From NCBI GenBank assembly GCA_030951095.1, contig JAUZQI010000182.1, positions 1-15,432 on the forward strand: a stretch of DNA of 15,432 nt, read 5' to 3'. Every line of letters starts with the position of its first letter. Positions within the stretch are counted from its first letter, which is position 1. Of the stretch, positions 7,711 to 14,484 are shown piece after piece. Origin of the DNA: Mariprofundus sp. (lineage in GTDB: Bacteria; Pseudomonadota; Zetaproteobacteria; Mariprofundales; Mariprofundaceae). The position numbers were made by a program, and so were the translations under genes. A model generated the notes under the pieces. That model worked only from the letters and a program-made list of their open reading frames with translations. It did not search any database and had not been told where the DNA came from.

Positions 7711-7742
7711 CCGGCACAGCAGGGTTTCTTTTCAGGTGCCGG
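7711..7742. repeat. Seven-base inverted repeat upstream of the fab operon
   Basis: CCGGCAC (7711-7717) and GTGCCGG (7736-7742) are perfectly complementary around an 18-base spacer. Neither strand has a T-run after it, so it is not a terminator. It ends 31 bases before the -35 of the yceD promoter, where an activator or repressor site could lie. Confidence 0.3.
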
Positions 7743-7773
7743 ATGCAACGCAATCGTGTTGATCAGGCAAGGC

Positions 7774-7801
7774 TTGACCGGTAGGTGTCATTATTGATAA
7801 T
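7774..7801 (+). promoter_or_regulatory. Sigma-70 promoter of the yceD-rpmF-fab operon
   Basis: TTGACC (7774-7779) and GATAAT (7796-7801) each match consensus at five of six bases with a 16-base spacer. The start point would be near 7808, leaving a short leader with a GGAGG site before ATG 7834. The perfect inverted repeat CATTAT-TG-ATAATG (7789-7802) covers the -10, a good position for a repressor. Confidence 0.6.
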
Positions 7802-7823
7802 GCGCGCCTGTTTTAAATCGCCT

Positions 7824-7828
7824 GGAGG
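7824..7828 (+). promoter_or_regulatory. Ribosome binding site of yceD
   Basis: GGAGG lies five bases before the ATG at 7834 and fixes that start. Confidence 0.7.
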
Positions 7829-7833
7829 TTGGC

Positions 7834-8367
7834 ATGCAGCGGCACTGGCTTGTGACATTGCAGAACCTTGCGGCAACCGGCAGACAATGGAATACGGATG
7901 TCCCTGAGGTGTTATTGCAGGATCAGGGAACCGGTTCTGTGCGAGCTTTGTCCAATTTGGCATCTGATGTGCACTGGCAGGTTGAACTTGAACGTGTAGG
8001 TGATGTGTACATGCTATGCGGGCAATGGAAGGGGTTGATCAGACGTCAATGCAGTCGTTGTAATGCGAAATTTGACTGGCAGGCTGAAGGACAATCAGCA
8101 TGGGAGTTTCAGCTTGGTGACGAGCCACAACATGCAGAGTCCGAGAGTACGTGTGAGTATGTGGCGCCACCCGGCGAGATTAATCTGCTTGACCTGTTGC
8201 GCGAAGATATCTGGCTGACATGGAAAGCTGATGTGATTTGCAGTGATTCATGCCAGGGTCTGTGTCAGGGTTGTGGCGTCGATCTGAACAGGGAAACATG
8301 CCAGTGTGCGCAGGATGAAAGTGATCATCCTTTTGCTGCCTTGCGTGGTTTGAAGCTGGGCGATTAA
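7834..8367 (+). CDS. yceD: YceD/DUF177 protein (23S rRNA accumulation factor)
   Basis: The 177-residue product has the DUF177 layout. A C-S-R-C pair (73 and 76) sits in the middle. A C-terminal cluster includes C140, C144 and C147 (SCQGLCQGCG), the conserved LN after GVD, then C156-Q-C158, and the protein closes with DHPFAALRGL. Family members are needed for normal 23S rRNA levels and almost always lie directly upstream of rpmF, as here. The cysteines suggest metal binding, which is inferred. It is the first gene of the fatty-acid/ribosomal cluster and has its own strong promoter and Shine-Dalgarno. Length is typical for the family. Confidence 0.9.
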   Translation: MQRHWLVTLQNLAATGRQWNTDVPEVLLQDQGTGSVRALSNLASDVHWQVELERVGDVYMLCGQWKGLIRRQCSRCNAKFDWQAEGQSAWEFQLGDEPQHAESESTCEYVAPPGEINLLDLLREDIWLTWKADVICSDSCQGLCQGCGVDLNRETCQCAQDESDHPFAALRGLKLGD

Positions 8368-8413
8368 TAGTTGATGACGTTGTAAGAAGTCCATCCATGG
8401 TCTTTTTGCTCCC

Positions 8414-8529
8414 GGAAAGTGAAAAGTGGCATTTTCACTTTCCTTGCAAATCATGATAACTTGCATTCCAGGTTATATGATTTGCGCGCCCATAATGGGC
8501 GCGATGATGATTTTTTACGAAGCCATCAT
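8414..8529 (+). ncRNA. Candidate structured RNA: four adjoining hairpins before rpmF
   Basis: Four inverted repeats follow one another almost without gaps. First, GGAAAGTGAAAA/TTTTCACTTTCC (8414-8443) is a perfect 12-pair stem with a six-base loop. Second, 8446-8485 is a 14-pair stem with one bulged G, whose arms start GCAAATCAT and end ATGATTTGC. Third, CGCGCCCAT-A-ATGGGCGCG (8485-8503) is nine perfect pairs. Fourth, ATGATG/CATCAT (8504-8529) has a loop containing six T. The array ends 25 bases before the rpmF Shine-Dalgarno (8555-8559), a position suited to a leader controlling L32 synthesis or a processing site. The third stem plus T-run is terminator-like, but the seven-base gap is too long for a standard terminator. 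Confidence 0.5.
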
Positions 8530-8565
8530 TAGTTCGGTTAACGAGTTTTGTTGTAGGAGAATAGA

Positions 8566-8748
8566 ATGGCAGTTCCAAAGAGAAAAACGAGCACATCCAA
8601 GCGAAATATGCGTCGATCACATGATCGGATTGTGCCTGCCGGCATGTCCGAATGTCCTGAATGCGGTGAAATGATGCGTCCGCACCATGTTTGTCCACAT
8701 TGCGGCACCTACAAGGGCCGTGAAGTAAAAGTTTCAAACGAAGATTAA
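8566..8748 (+). CDS. rpmF: 50S ribosomal protein L32
   Basis: The 60-residue basic protein starts [20 protein letters not shown], the hallmark of L32. It has a zinc-ribbon pair, C30-P-E-C33 and C43-P-H-C46, so it is the zinc-binding (C+) form. L32 is a component of the large ribosomal subunit near the peptidyl-transferase periphery. AGGAG lies six bases before the ATG. The long structured gap from yceD (198 bp) suggests separate control or mRNA processing, and plsX follows after 35 bases. Confidence 0.97.
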   Translation: MAVPKRKTSTSKRNMRRSHDRIVPAGMSECPECGEMMRPHHVCPHCGTYKGREVKVSNED

Positions 8749-8783
8749 TCAGCCTGTGACTGCCGGTACGAACAGTCATTCCA

Positions 8784-9860
8784 TTGTCTGAGCCGGATCA
8801 GAACACCGGCAGCAGCCAACAACAGGGTGCTGGCCGGGATATCCGTATTCTGATTGACGGGCATGGAGGTGATCATGCGCCAGAGATGGTTCTGGATGCG
8901 CTTGAAATTGCACTTTCAGATGGTTTCTCGAATCGGTTTTCTGATGCATTGACGCTGGGTCTTGTCGGGCGGGACGATGTTTTACTCCCGATTCTGCAGC
9001 AAAGGGGTATAGCTGAACGTGTTTCGCTGGTGTCTGCTACAGAGATTGTCGGCATGTGCGATTCACCTTCACATGCACTGCGCCGCAAAAAAGATTCTTC
9101 CATCCATGTCGGTGCGCGCATGGTGCGTGATCGTGAATGGGATGCGCTGGTGAGCGCAGGGAATACCGGTGCGCTGATGGCGATCTCAAAAGTTATCCTG
9201 AAAACACTCCCCGGTATTGATCGCCCTGCGATTGCTTCGATGATTCCTTCTGTTGATAATGGTCGCACACTGATGCTGGATGCAGGCGCCAATACCGAGT
9301 GTACTTCCAATCATCTAGTTCAGTTTGCAATCATGGGTTCCTGTTATATGCAGGCTGCTGAAGGCATGCAATGTCCGCGTATCGGCTTGCTCAATATTGG
9401 CAGTGAAGATATCAAGGGTACCGATGTTATCAAACTGACTTCCACCAAGCTGGCTGAAACGGAGCTGAATTATATCGGCAATGTCGAAAGTACGGATCTG
9501 TTCGGCAATGATGTTGATGTCGTGGTGTGTGACGGTTTTGTCGGCAATGTGGCATTAAAAGCGATTGAGGGGACGGCAACTTTTTTAGGTAACAGCATGA
9601 AGCGTGAGCTGACTTCAAACATGGTAGCCAAGACCGGTGCACTGCTGGCTCGAAGCGCACTGAGACGATTCAAGGATACCGTGAATCCGGGCAAGTATAA
9701 TGGTGCGCCTCTACTGGGCCTGAACGGTATTGTGGTGAAGAGTCATGGAGGCACTGATGCCGAAGGGTTTGTCAGTGCGATTGCCGTTGCCTGCCGTGAA
9801 GTAAGCGAGAATCTGACTGATCATATTGCTGAATCGGTGCAGGATTTGGTGGAGATATGA
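8784..9860 (+). CDS. plsX: Phosphate acyltransferase PlsX
   Basis: PlsX converts acyl-ACP and phosphate to acyl-phosphate, the donor for PlsY in phospholipid synthesis. The protein (358 residues from this start) shows the N-terminal glycine motif as IDGHGGDHAP (24-33), where most family members read DAMGGD, then VSAGNTGALM, a conserved DAGAN and VCDGFVGNV, and ends near the usual C-terminus. The start is uncertain: the frame is closed by a stop at 8757, contains no ATG before the glycine motif, and TTG at 8784 is the only common start codon. No Shine-Dalgarno is visible before it. From TTG the protein has about 19 extra polar residues before the first strand. It overlaps fabH by four bases, as expected for coupled expression. 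Confidence 0.93.
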   Translation: MSEPDQNTGSSQQQGAGRDIRILIDGHGGDHAPEMVLDALEIALSDGFSNRFSDALTLGLVGRDDVLLPILQQRGIAERVSLVSATEIVGMCDSPSHALRRKKDSSIHVGARMVRDREWDALVSAGNTGALMAISKVILKTLPGIDRPAIASMIPSVDNGRTLMLDAGANTECTSNHLVQFAIMGSCYMQAAEGMQCPRIGLLNIGSEDIKGTDVIKLTSTKLAETELNYIGNVESTDLFGNDVDVVVCDGFVGNVALKAIEGTATFLGNSMKRELTSNMVAKTGALLARSALRRFKDTVNPGKYNGAPLLGLNGIVVKSHGGTDAEGFVSAIAVACREVSENLTDHIAESVQDLVEI

Positions 9861-10888
9861 GTCTGGCTTCGGTTCACCTTACCGGTATTGGCGGCTATCT
9901 GCCTGAACGTATTTTGACCAATGCCGAGCTGGAACAGATGGTGGATACCACGGAAGCGTGGATCATCGAGCGTACCGGCATCCAGCAGCGTCACATTATT
10001 GCAGCAGATCAGATGACATCGGACATGGCAGTTGAAGCGGCCAAAGTAGCGTTGGCCGACGCCGGAATCAGTATTGATGATATTGATGCACTGGTCGTTT
10101 CGACCACGACCCCCGATCTTATTTTTCCTGCCACAGCAACGGTGGTACAGGCCAAGCTGGGTGGCAAGGATTTCCCGGCCTGGGATATTCAGGCAGTTTG
10201 CTCCGGTTTTGTTTATGGGCTGGCTCAGGTTGAAGGTATGATGCGTGCAGGTATGTTTAAACGCGTTTTGCTGATTGGCGCGGAAGCGATGAGTCGTATT
10301 GTCGACTGGACTGACCGTGGCACATGTATTCTATTTGGTGATGGAGCCGGTGCTGTTGTATTGGAAGCACGCGAATCCAATGTGGAAAATGGTTTGATTG
10401 GATCCGTATTGCATGCCGATGGTGCGTATCGCGATCTGTTGAAGGCGACTCACCCGCATCGGCCGTCCAGTCCTGATTTGCATCAACAGGTGAATCATGA
10501 ATCTGCCGATTTCAGCCTTGATTCTGCCGGCACTGCGGCGGTTGAGATGAAAGGCAATGAAGTGTTCCGTGTTGCTGTCACCAAGCTGGGTAGCGTAGTG
10601 AATGAGATTCTGGCCAAATATGAATTCAGTGATAGCGATATCGATTGGCTGGTTCCGCATCAGGCTAATATTCGTATCATTCAGGCGACAGCAAAGAAAT
10701 TGAAAATGGACATAGATCGTGTGGCACTGACCGTGGGTTCACATGGCAATACATCATCAGCCAGCGTGCCGCTGGCTTTGAATGAATTATACCGCTCAGG
10801 CCGTCTTGAGAAGGGGCAATTGATTCTTCTGGAAGCTTTCGCCGGTGGTTTTGCCTGGGGTGCCAACCTGCTACGCTGGTCAAAATAG
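9857..10888 (+). CDS. fabH: 3-oxoacyl-ACP synthase III (KAS III)
   Basis: FabH condenses acetyl-CoA with malonyl-ACP to start fatty-acid chains. The catalytic triad is complete: C115 in AVCSGFVYGL, H268 in VPHQANIRI and N298 in GSHGNTSSA. The early IERTGIQQRHI and the GDGAGAVVL stretch are also typical. At 343 residues it is about 20 longer than the E. coli enzyme, mostly from an acidic/His-rich insertion near residues 195-220 (after HADGAYRDLL). The ATG overlaps the plsX stop (ATGA). It is followed by 163 non-coding bases carrying a palindromic repeat before fabD. Confidence 0.96.
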   Translation: MSLASVHLTGIGGYLPERILTNAELEQMVDTTEAWIIERTGIQQRHIIAADQMTSDMAVEAAKVALADAGISIDDIDALVVSTTTPDLIFPATATVVQAKLGGKDFPAWDIQAVCSGFVYGLAQVEGMMRAGMFKRVLLIGAEAMSRIVDWTDRGTCILFGDGAGAVVLEARESNVENGLIGSVLHADGAYRDLLKATHPHRPSSPDLHQQVNHESADFSLDSAGTAAVEMKGNEVFRVAVTKLGSVVNEILAKYEFSDSDIDWLVPHQANIRIIQATAKKLKMDIDRVALTVGSHGNTSSASVPLALNELYRSGRLEKGQLILLEAFAGGFAWGANLLRWSK

Positions 10889-10913
10889 AAACATTCATAG
10901 TCAACACGCTTTT

Positions 10914-11007
10914 ACCGCAGAGAGCACAGAGTTTCGCAGGGTAAAGACAAAGCAACAAAGATGAATGTTTTAGGTTTTCCTCTGCGAAACCCTGCGTGCT
11001 CTTCGGT
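10914..11007. repeat. MITE-like imperfect palindromic repeat between fabH and fabD
   Basis: The left arm (from 10914, ACCGCAGAGAGCACAGAG...TTTCGCAGGG) and the reverse complement of the right arm (ending 11007, ACCGAAGAGCACGCAGGG...TTTCGCAGAGG) align with few mismatches and indels, so the 94-base unit can fold into one long stem. The ACCGCAGAG/CTCTGCG wording is that of short palindromic repeats dispersed between genes in many bacteria. No flanking target duplication is clear. A separate perfect 10-base inverted repeat, AAACATTCAT (10889-10898) and ATGAATGTTT (10961-10970), begins right after the fabH stop and encloses the left arm. Confidence 0.55.
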
Positions 11008-11051
11008 ACAAGGTTTTGAATGAGAGTGGATCAACGAATGAAGGGTGAAAG

Positions 11052-11993
11052 ATGACTGAATTTGTATTTTTGTTTCCGGGGCAGGGCTCTCAATCCAAAG
11101 GGATGCTGGATGCTTTTAATGGCATGGATGTTGTCAGCCAGACACTGGAAGAGGCATCGGATGCGCTGGGTTACGATATAGCTTCGTTAATTCGTGATGA
11201 TGCCGATGATAAGCTGGGGCAGACTCAATTCACGCAGCCGGCGCTGTTGACGGCATCGATTGCCATGTTGCGTTTGTGGCGGAAGTTGGGCGGGCCGGAA
11301 GCCGGACAGGTGGCCGGGCATTCTCTGGGTGAATATTCCGCGTTGGTAGCAGCAGGTGCGATAGATTTTTCTGATGCAGTTCAGCTGGTTGCCTTCCGTG
11401 GACGAGCCATGACAGATGCGGTTCCAGCCGGTGTGGGCAGTATGGCGGCGATCCTTGGTCTGGCCGATGATGTAGCGGAAGAGCTGTGTGAATCTATTTC
11501 TTCAGATCACGAAAAAGTATGGGCAGCCAATTATAATTGTCCGGGGCAACTGGTGGTTGCGGGTCATGCCGCTGCAGTTGATCGAATGATGGTGGCAGCT
11601 AAAGAGGCCGGTGCCAAACGAGCCTTGCCATTGGCGGTCAGTGCCCCATCGCATACACCATTGATGCAACCTGCCGCCAATGCCATGGCGGTTCGTTTGC
11701 AGGAAATTACTATTCATGCGCCGGTATGCCCTGTGTGGAGCAATGCCAATGCTACATCTGAACAGGATGTAGCCAATATTCGTGCCGCACTGGTAGCGCA
11801 ATTGGTGTCACCTGTACGTTGGACAGAAACAGTGCAGAAACTGGCAGCCAATGGTATCACTCAGGGCATCGAAATGGGGCCGGGCAAGGTGTTGTCAGGA
11901 CTCGTCAAACGCATTGAGCGTATTATGCTTGTTGGAGTTACTGTGAATCCTGAACAGATGCAGGCCGGTATAAGCAGGCTGGTGGGGGAATAA
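11052..11993 (+). CDS. fabD: Malonyl-CoA:ACP transacylase
   Basis: FabD moves the malonyl group from CoA to acyl carrier protein. The 313-residue protein has the FPGQGSQ start, nucleophile S91 in GHSLGEYSAL and H201 in APSHTPLM, matching the Ser-His pair of the E. coli enzyme almost residue for residue, and ends with the conserved GPGKVLSGL. Length is normal. A GA-rich site (AGGGTGAAAG) precedes the ATG. It follows the palindromic repeat and is three bases from fabG. Confidence 0.97.
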   Translation: MTEFVFLFPGQGSQSKGMLDAFNGMDVVSQTLEEASDALGYDIASLIRDDADDKLGQTQFTQPALLTASIAMLRLWRKLGGPEAGQVAGHSLGEYSALVAAGAIDFSDAVQLVAFRGRAMTDAVPAGVGSMAAILGLADDVAEELCESISSDHEKVWAANYNCPGQLVVAGHAAAVDRMMVAAKEAGAKRALPLAVSAPSHTPLMQPAANAMAVRLQEITIHAPVCPVWSNANATSEQDVANIRAALVAQLVSPVRWTETVQKLAANGITQGIEMGPGKVLSGLVKRIERIMLVGVTVNPEQMQAGISRLVGE

Positions 11994-11996
11994 GCT

Positions 11997-12752
11997 ATGA
12001 GTGACGTAAAAAAAACAGCATTGGTGACCGGCGCAAGCCGGGGGATTGGTTTCGTGGTGGCGGGAAAACTGGCAGAAACCGGCTACAATCTGGCTATTTG
12101 CGGTACCCGGCAGGAAACGATTGATCAGGCAGCAGAGCAGATTCGTGGGTTGGATGGCGTGGATAGCGGTGTGGAAATTATTGCCAGAGCAGTAGATGTC
12201 TCTGATCGTGAACAGATTCAGAGCTTTGTGCAGGAAACCGCCAAGCATTTCGGTCGCCTTGATGTGCTGGTGAATAATGCAGGCATTACCCGTGATAATA
12301 TTTCCATGCGTATGAAAGCTGAAGAGTGGGATGCAGTGATTGATACCAATCTGACTGCTGTATTCAATGCCATGCAGGCAGCGCTGCGTCCGATGATGCG
12401 GGCTCGTGGCGGACGCATTATCAATATTTCGTCTGTTGTGGCGGGTATGGGTAATCCCGGCCAGTTGAATTATTGCGCCAGCAAGGGCGGAGTGGAAGCG
12501 ATGACCCGTTCTCTGGCGCGTGAAATCGGTTCGCGCGGCATCACTGTCAACGCTGTGGCACCGGGTTTTATTGCTACGGATATGACTGCTGACCTGGGCG
12601 AAGATGCACATGCCCAGTTAACCGGTCAGATTCCGCTGGGCAGATTGGGGCAGCCGGAAGATATCGCTGCTGCTGTTTGTTTTCTGGCCAGTGATGCGGC
12701 CGGTTATATCACCGGGCAAGTGTTGCACGTCAATGGTGGTATGCATATGTAG
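11997..12752 (+). CDS. fabG: 3-oxoacyl-ACP reductase
   Basis: This short-chain dehydrogenase reduces 3-oxoacyl-ACP with NADPH. In its 251 residues I see the dinucleotide-binding TGASRGIG near the N-terminus, NNAGITRDN, catalytic S146 in ISSVVAGMGNPG, Y159 and K163 in YCASK, and the C-terminal YITGQVLHVNGG typical of FabG. The ATG is three bases after the fabD stop, and a G-rich stretch at the end of fabD serves as ribosome site. A 211-base gap follows before acpP. Confidence 0.96.
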   Translation: MSDVKKTALVTGASRGIGFVVAGKLAETGYNLAICGTRQETIDQAAEQIRGLDGVDSGVEIIARAVDVSDREQIQSFVQETAKHFGRLDVLVNNAGITRDNISMRMKAEEWDAVIDTNLTAVFNAMQAALRPMMRARGGRIINISSVVAGMGNPGQLNYCASKGGVEAMTRSLAREIGSRGITVNAVAPGFIATDMTADLGEDAHAQLTGQIPLGRLGQPEDIAAAVCFLASDAAGYITGQVLHVNGGMHM

Positions 12753-12963
12753 TTGTTCGGTTCGCCCCTGATTCCGGCATCAGAAAAATACTTATTTGCA
12801 AGTGGCTCTGCAGTAACAAGCTTTTTTTCTTTGCCTTCGAATCAATTACAGGTAATCTGAACAGCTACTTGGGGAATGTTTTTTAGTTTATAAAAAGTCT
12901 CATACTTGTGCGCATATGGGCCTTATGATAGAAGCCGCACCTATAAAAATTTCGGGAGGACTT
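12753..12963 (+). other. fabG-acpP intergenic region
   Basis: These 211 mostly A/T-rich bases probably hold a separate acpP promoter, as is common because AcpP is made in large excess. I could not pick one with confidence; TTGCCT (near 12830) and TAATCT 16 bases later are weak. A small inverted repeat, ATTAC-AG-GTAAT (12845-12856), overlaps that pair. A five-pair stem at 12768-12783 lacks a T-run, so no terminator for fabG is visible. Confidence 0.35.
12954..12960 (+). promoter_or_regulatory. Strong ribosome binding site of acpP
   Basis: GGGAGGA stands directly upstream of ATG 12964 and shows that this, not the in-frame ATG at 12916, is the start. A strong site fits the abundance of acyl carrier protein. 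Confidence 0.85.
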
Positions 12964-13203
12964 ATGTCTGCAGAAATCGAAGCTAAAATTATTAAAATCG
13001 TATCCGATCAGCTGAATGTTGATGAAGGTGAAATCAACCCTGATTCTTCTTTTGTCGATGATCTGGGTGCTGATTCACTGGACACTGTTGAGCTGGTGAT
13101 GGCATTCGAGGAAGAATTCGATGTTGAGATTCCGGATGAAGATGCCGAGGGCATTCAGAGCGTTCAGAACGCCATTGATTATATCGCTGCCAAAGCGGAT
13201 TAA
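12964..13203 (+). CDS. acpP: Acyl carrier protein
   Basis: The 79-residue acidic protein carries growing acyl chains on a phosphopantetheine arm attached to S38 in the motif [10 protein letters not shown]. The rest ([32 protein letters not shown]) is nearly the family consensus. The start at 12964 is set by the GGGAGGA site and by family length; a 16-residue upstream extension to 12916 would not be native. fabF begins two bases after its stop, so the two are co-expressed. Confidence 0.98.
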   Translation: MSAEIEAKIIKIVSDQLNVDEGEINPDSSFVDDLGADSLDTVELVMAFEEEFDVEIPDEDAEGIQSVQNAIDYIAAKAD

Positions 13204-13205
13204 CG

Positions 13206-14450
13206 ATGACCAGACGCGTTGTCGTCACAGGTGTCGGGCTGGTTACACCGCTGGGCACAGGTACAGATGTCAGTTGGGAAAACCTGATTGAGGGCAAGTC
13301 CGGCATTCGCCGGATAAGTCATTTCGATGCAGAAGCTACCGGCATGGCCTGTACCATTGCGGGTGAAGTGCCTGATTTTGAAGTCGGGGATTACATCAAT
13401 CGCAAAGATGCACGCAAAATGGATACCTTCATTCAGTATGGTATTGCAGCAGCCGATATGGCTTTGAAACAATCCGGGCTGGAAATTACCGAAGCCAATG
13501 CCGATCGTGTTGGCGTGGCTATCGGTTCCGGTATTGGTGGCATGCCGGCGATTGAAAAAACCATGCGCGCTTATGAAAAAGGCGGGGCTCGCAAGATTTC
13601 CCCGTTCTTTATTCCGATGACCATTATCAATATGGCATCCGGCTGGGTCTCCATGTTAACCGGTGCCAAAGGCCCGAATGTGGCAACGGTGACTGCCTGT
13701 GCTACTGCAACCCATGCCATTGGTGATGCCTTTGAAATTATCGCCAGCGGCAAGGCTGATGCCATGATTGCCGGCGGTACGGAAGCCTGTATCTGTGAGC
13801 TCGCCGTGGGTGGTTTCAGCGCATCCCGTGCCCTGTCTACCCGGAATGATGAACCGGAACGCGCATCCCGTCCGTGGGATGTGGATCGTGACGGTTTCAT
13901 TATGGGTGAGGGTGCCGGTATTCTGATGCTGGAATCACTGGAAACTGCAAAAGCTCGCGGTGCAAATATATTGGCTGAAATATCCGGTTTCGGTATGTCT
14001 TCTGATGCCTACCATATCACGACACCATCACCACGCGGTGAAGGCGGTGGTCGTTGCATGAAGATGGCTCTGGATTCAGCTGGATTAAATCCGAAAGATG
14101 TGGATTATATCAATGCACACGGAACTTCAACACCAGCCGGTGATATTTGTGAAACCCAGGGTATCAAAGATGCATTCGGTGTGCATGCCAGTAAACTGAT
14201 GGTCTCTTCAACCAAGTCGATGACCGGTCACCTTCTTGGTGCGGCAGGCGGCATTGAAGCTGCATTTTCAGTGCTGGCTGTGCACAATGGCGTGGTTCCG
14301 GCTACGATCAATCTGGACAATCAGGATCCTGATTGTGATCTGGATTATGTGCCGAATACAGCACGTGATGCGGATATCAGGGTCGCTATTTCCAATTCGT
14401 TCGGCTTTGGTGGTACCAACGCTTCAGTTGTCATACGCAAGTTCGACTGA
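13206..14450 (+). CDS. fabF: 3-oxoacyl-ACP synthase II (KAS II)
   Basis: FabF elongates acyl-ACP by decarboxylative condensation with malonyl-ACP. The Cys-His-His triad is intact: C165 in VTACATATH, H305 in NAHGTSTPAGD and H342 in TGHLLGAAGG, each two residues after its E. coli position. The protein starts RRVVVTGVGLVTPLG and ends SFGFGGTNASVV, with 414 residues in total, a normal length. It is the last gene of the fatty-acid cluster before a strong terminator. Confidence 0.97.
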   Translation: MTRRVVVTGVGLVTPLGTGTDVSWENLIEGKSGIRRISHFDAEATGMACTIAGEVPDFEVGDYINRKDARKMDTFIQYGIAAADMALKQSGLEITEANADRVGVAIGSGIGGMPAIEKTMRAYEKGGARKISPFFIPMTIINMASGWVSMLTGAKGPNVATVTACATATHAIGDAFEIIASGKADAMIAGGTEACICELAVGGFSASRALSTRNDEPERASRPWDVDRDGFIMGEGAGILMLESLETAKARGANILAEISGFGMSSDAYHITTPSPRGEGGGRCMKMALDSAGLNPKDVDYINAHGTSTPAGDICETQGIKDAFGVHASKLMVSSTKSMTGHLLGAAGGIEAAFSVLAVHNGVVPATINLDNQDPDCDLDYVPNTARDADIRVAISNSFGFGGTNASVVIRKFD

Positions 14451-14484
14451 TTTTCACCACAGCTCAGTCCAGCATTAAATCGGC

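Larger units (their letters stand above)
7507..7833. other. Gene-free divergent intergenic region
   Basis: I see no credible protein or RNA gene in these 327 bases. The left end holds the leader and promoter of the minus-strand hydrolase, and the right end holds the promoter and leader of the fatty-acid operon. Between them lie a weak extra promoter-like pair (TTGTTC at 7603 and TATATG at 7625, 16 bases apart) and a seven-pair inverted repeat at 7711-7742. Confidence 0.6.

Noticed and set aside
8485..8516. G+C hairpin plus six T as a terminator between yceD and rpmF
   Set aside because: Seven bases separate the stem from the T-run, too many for a typical intrinsic terminator. It is treated as part of the hairpin array.
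8435..8779. Minus-strand open frame covering rpmF
   Set aside because: It is antisense to L32, which is certain, and to the hairpin array. Its translation looks like a chance frame.
11895..12611. Long minus-strand open frame (238 codons) opposite fabD/fabG
   Set aside because: It lies wholly over genes with intact catalytic motifs on the plus strand, its translation is Cys/His-rich without domains, and no ribosome site is present.
12916..12963. Longer acyl carrier protein starting at ATG 12916
   Set aside because: It would add 16 residues absent from the family, and the strong GGGAGGA site points to ATG 12964.
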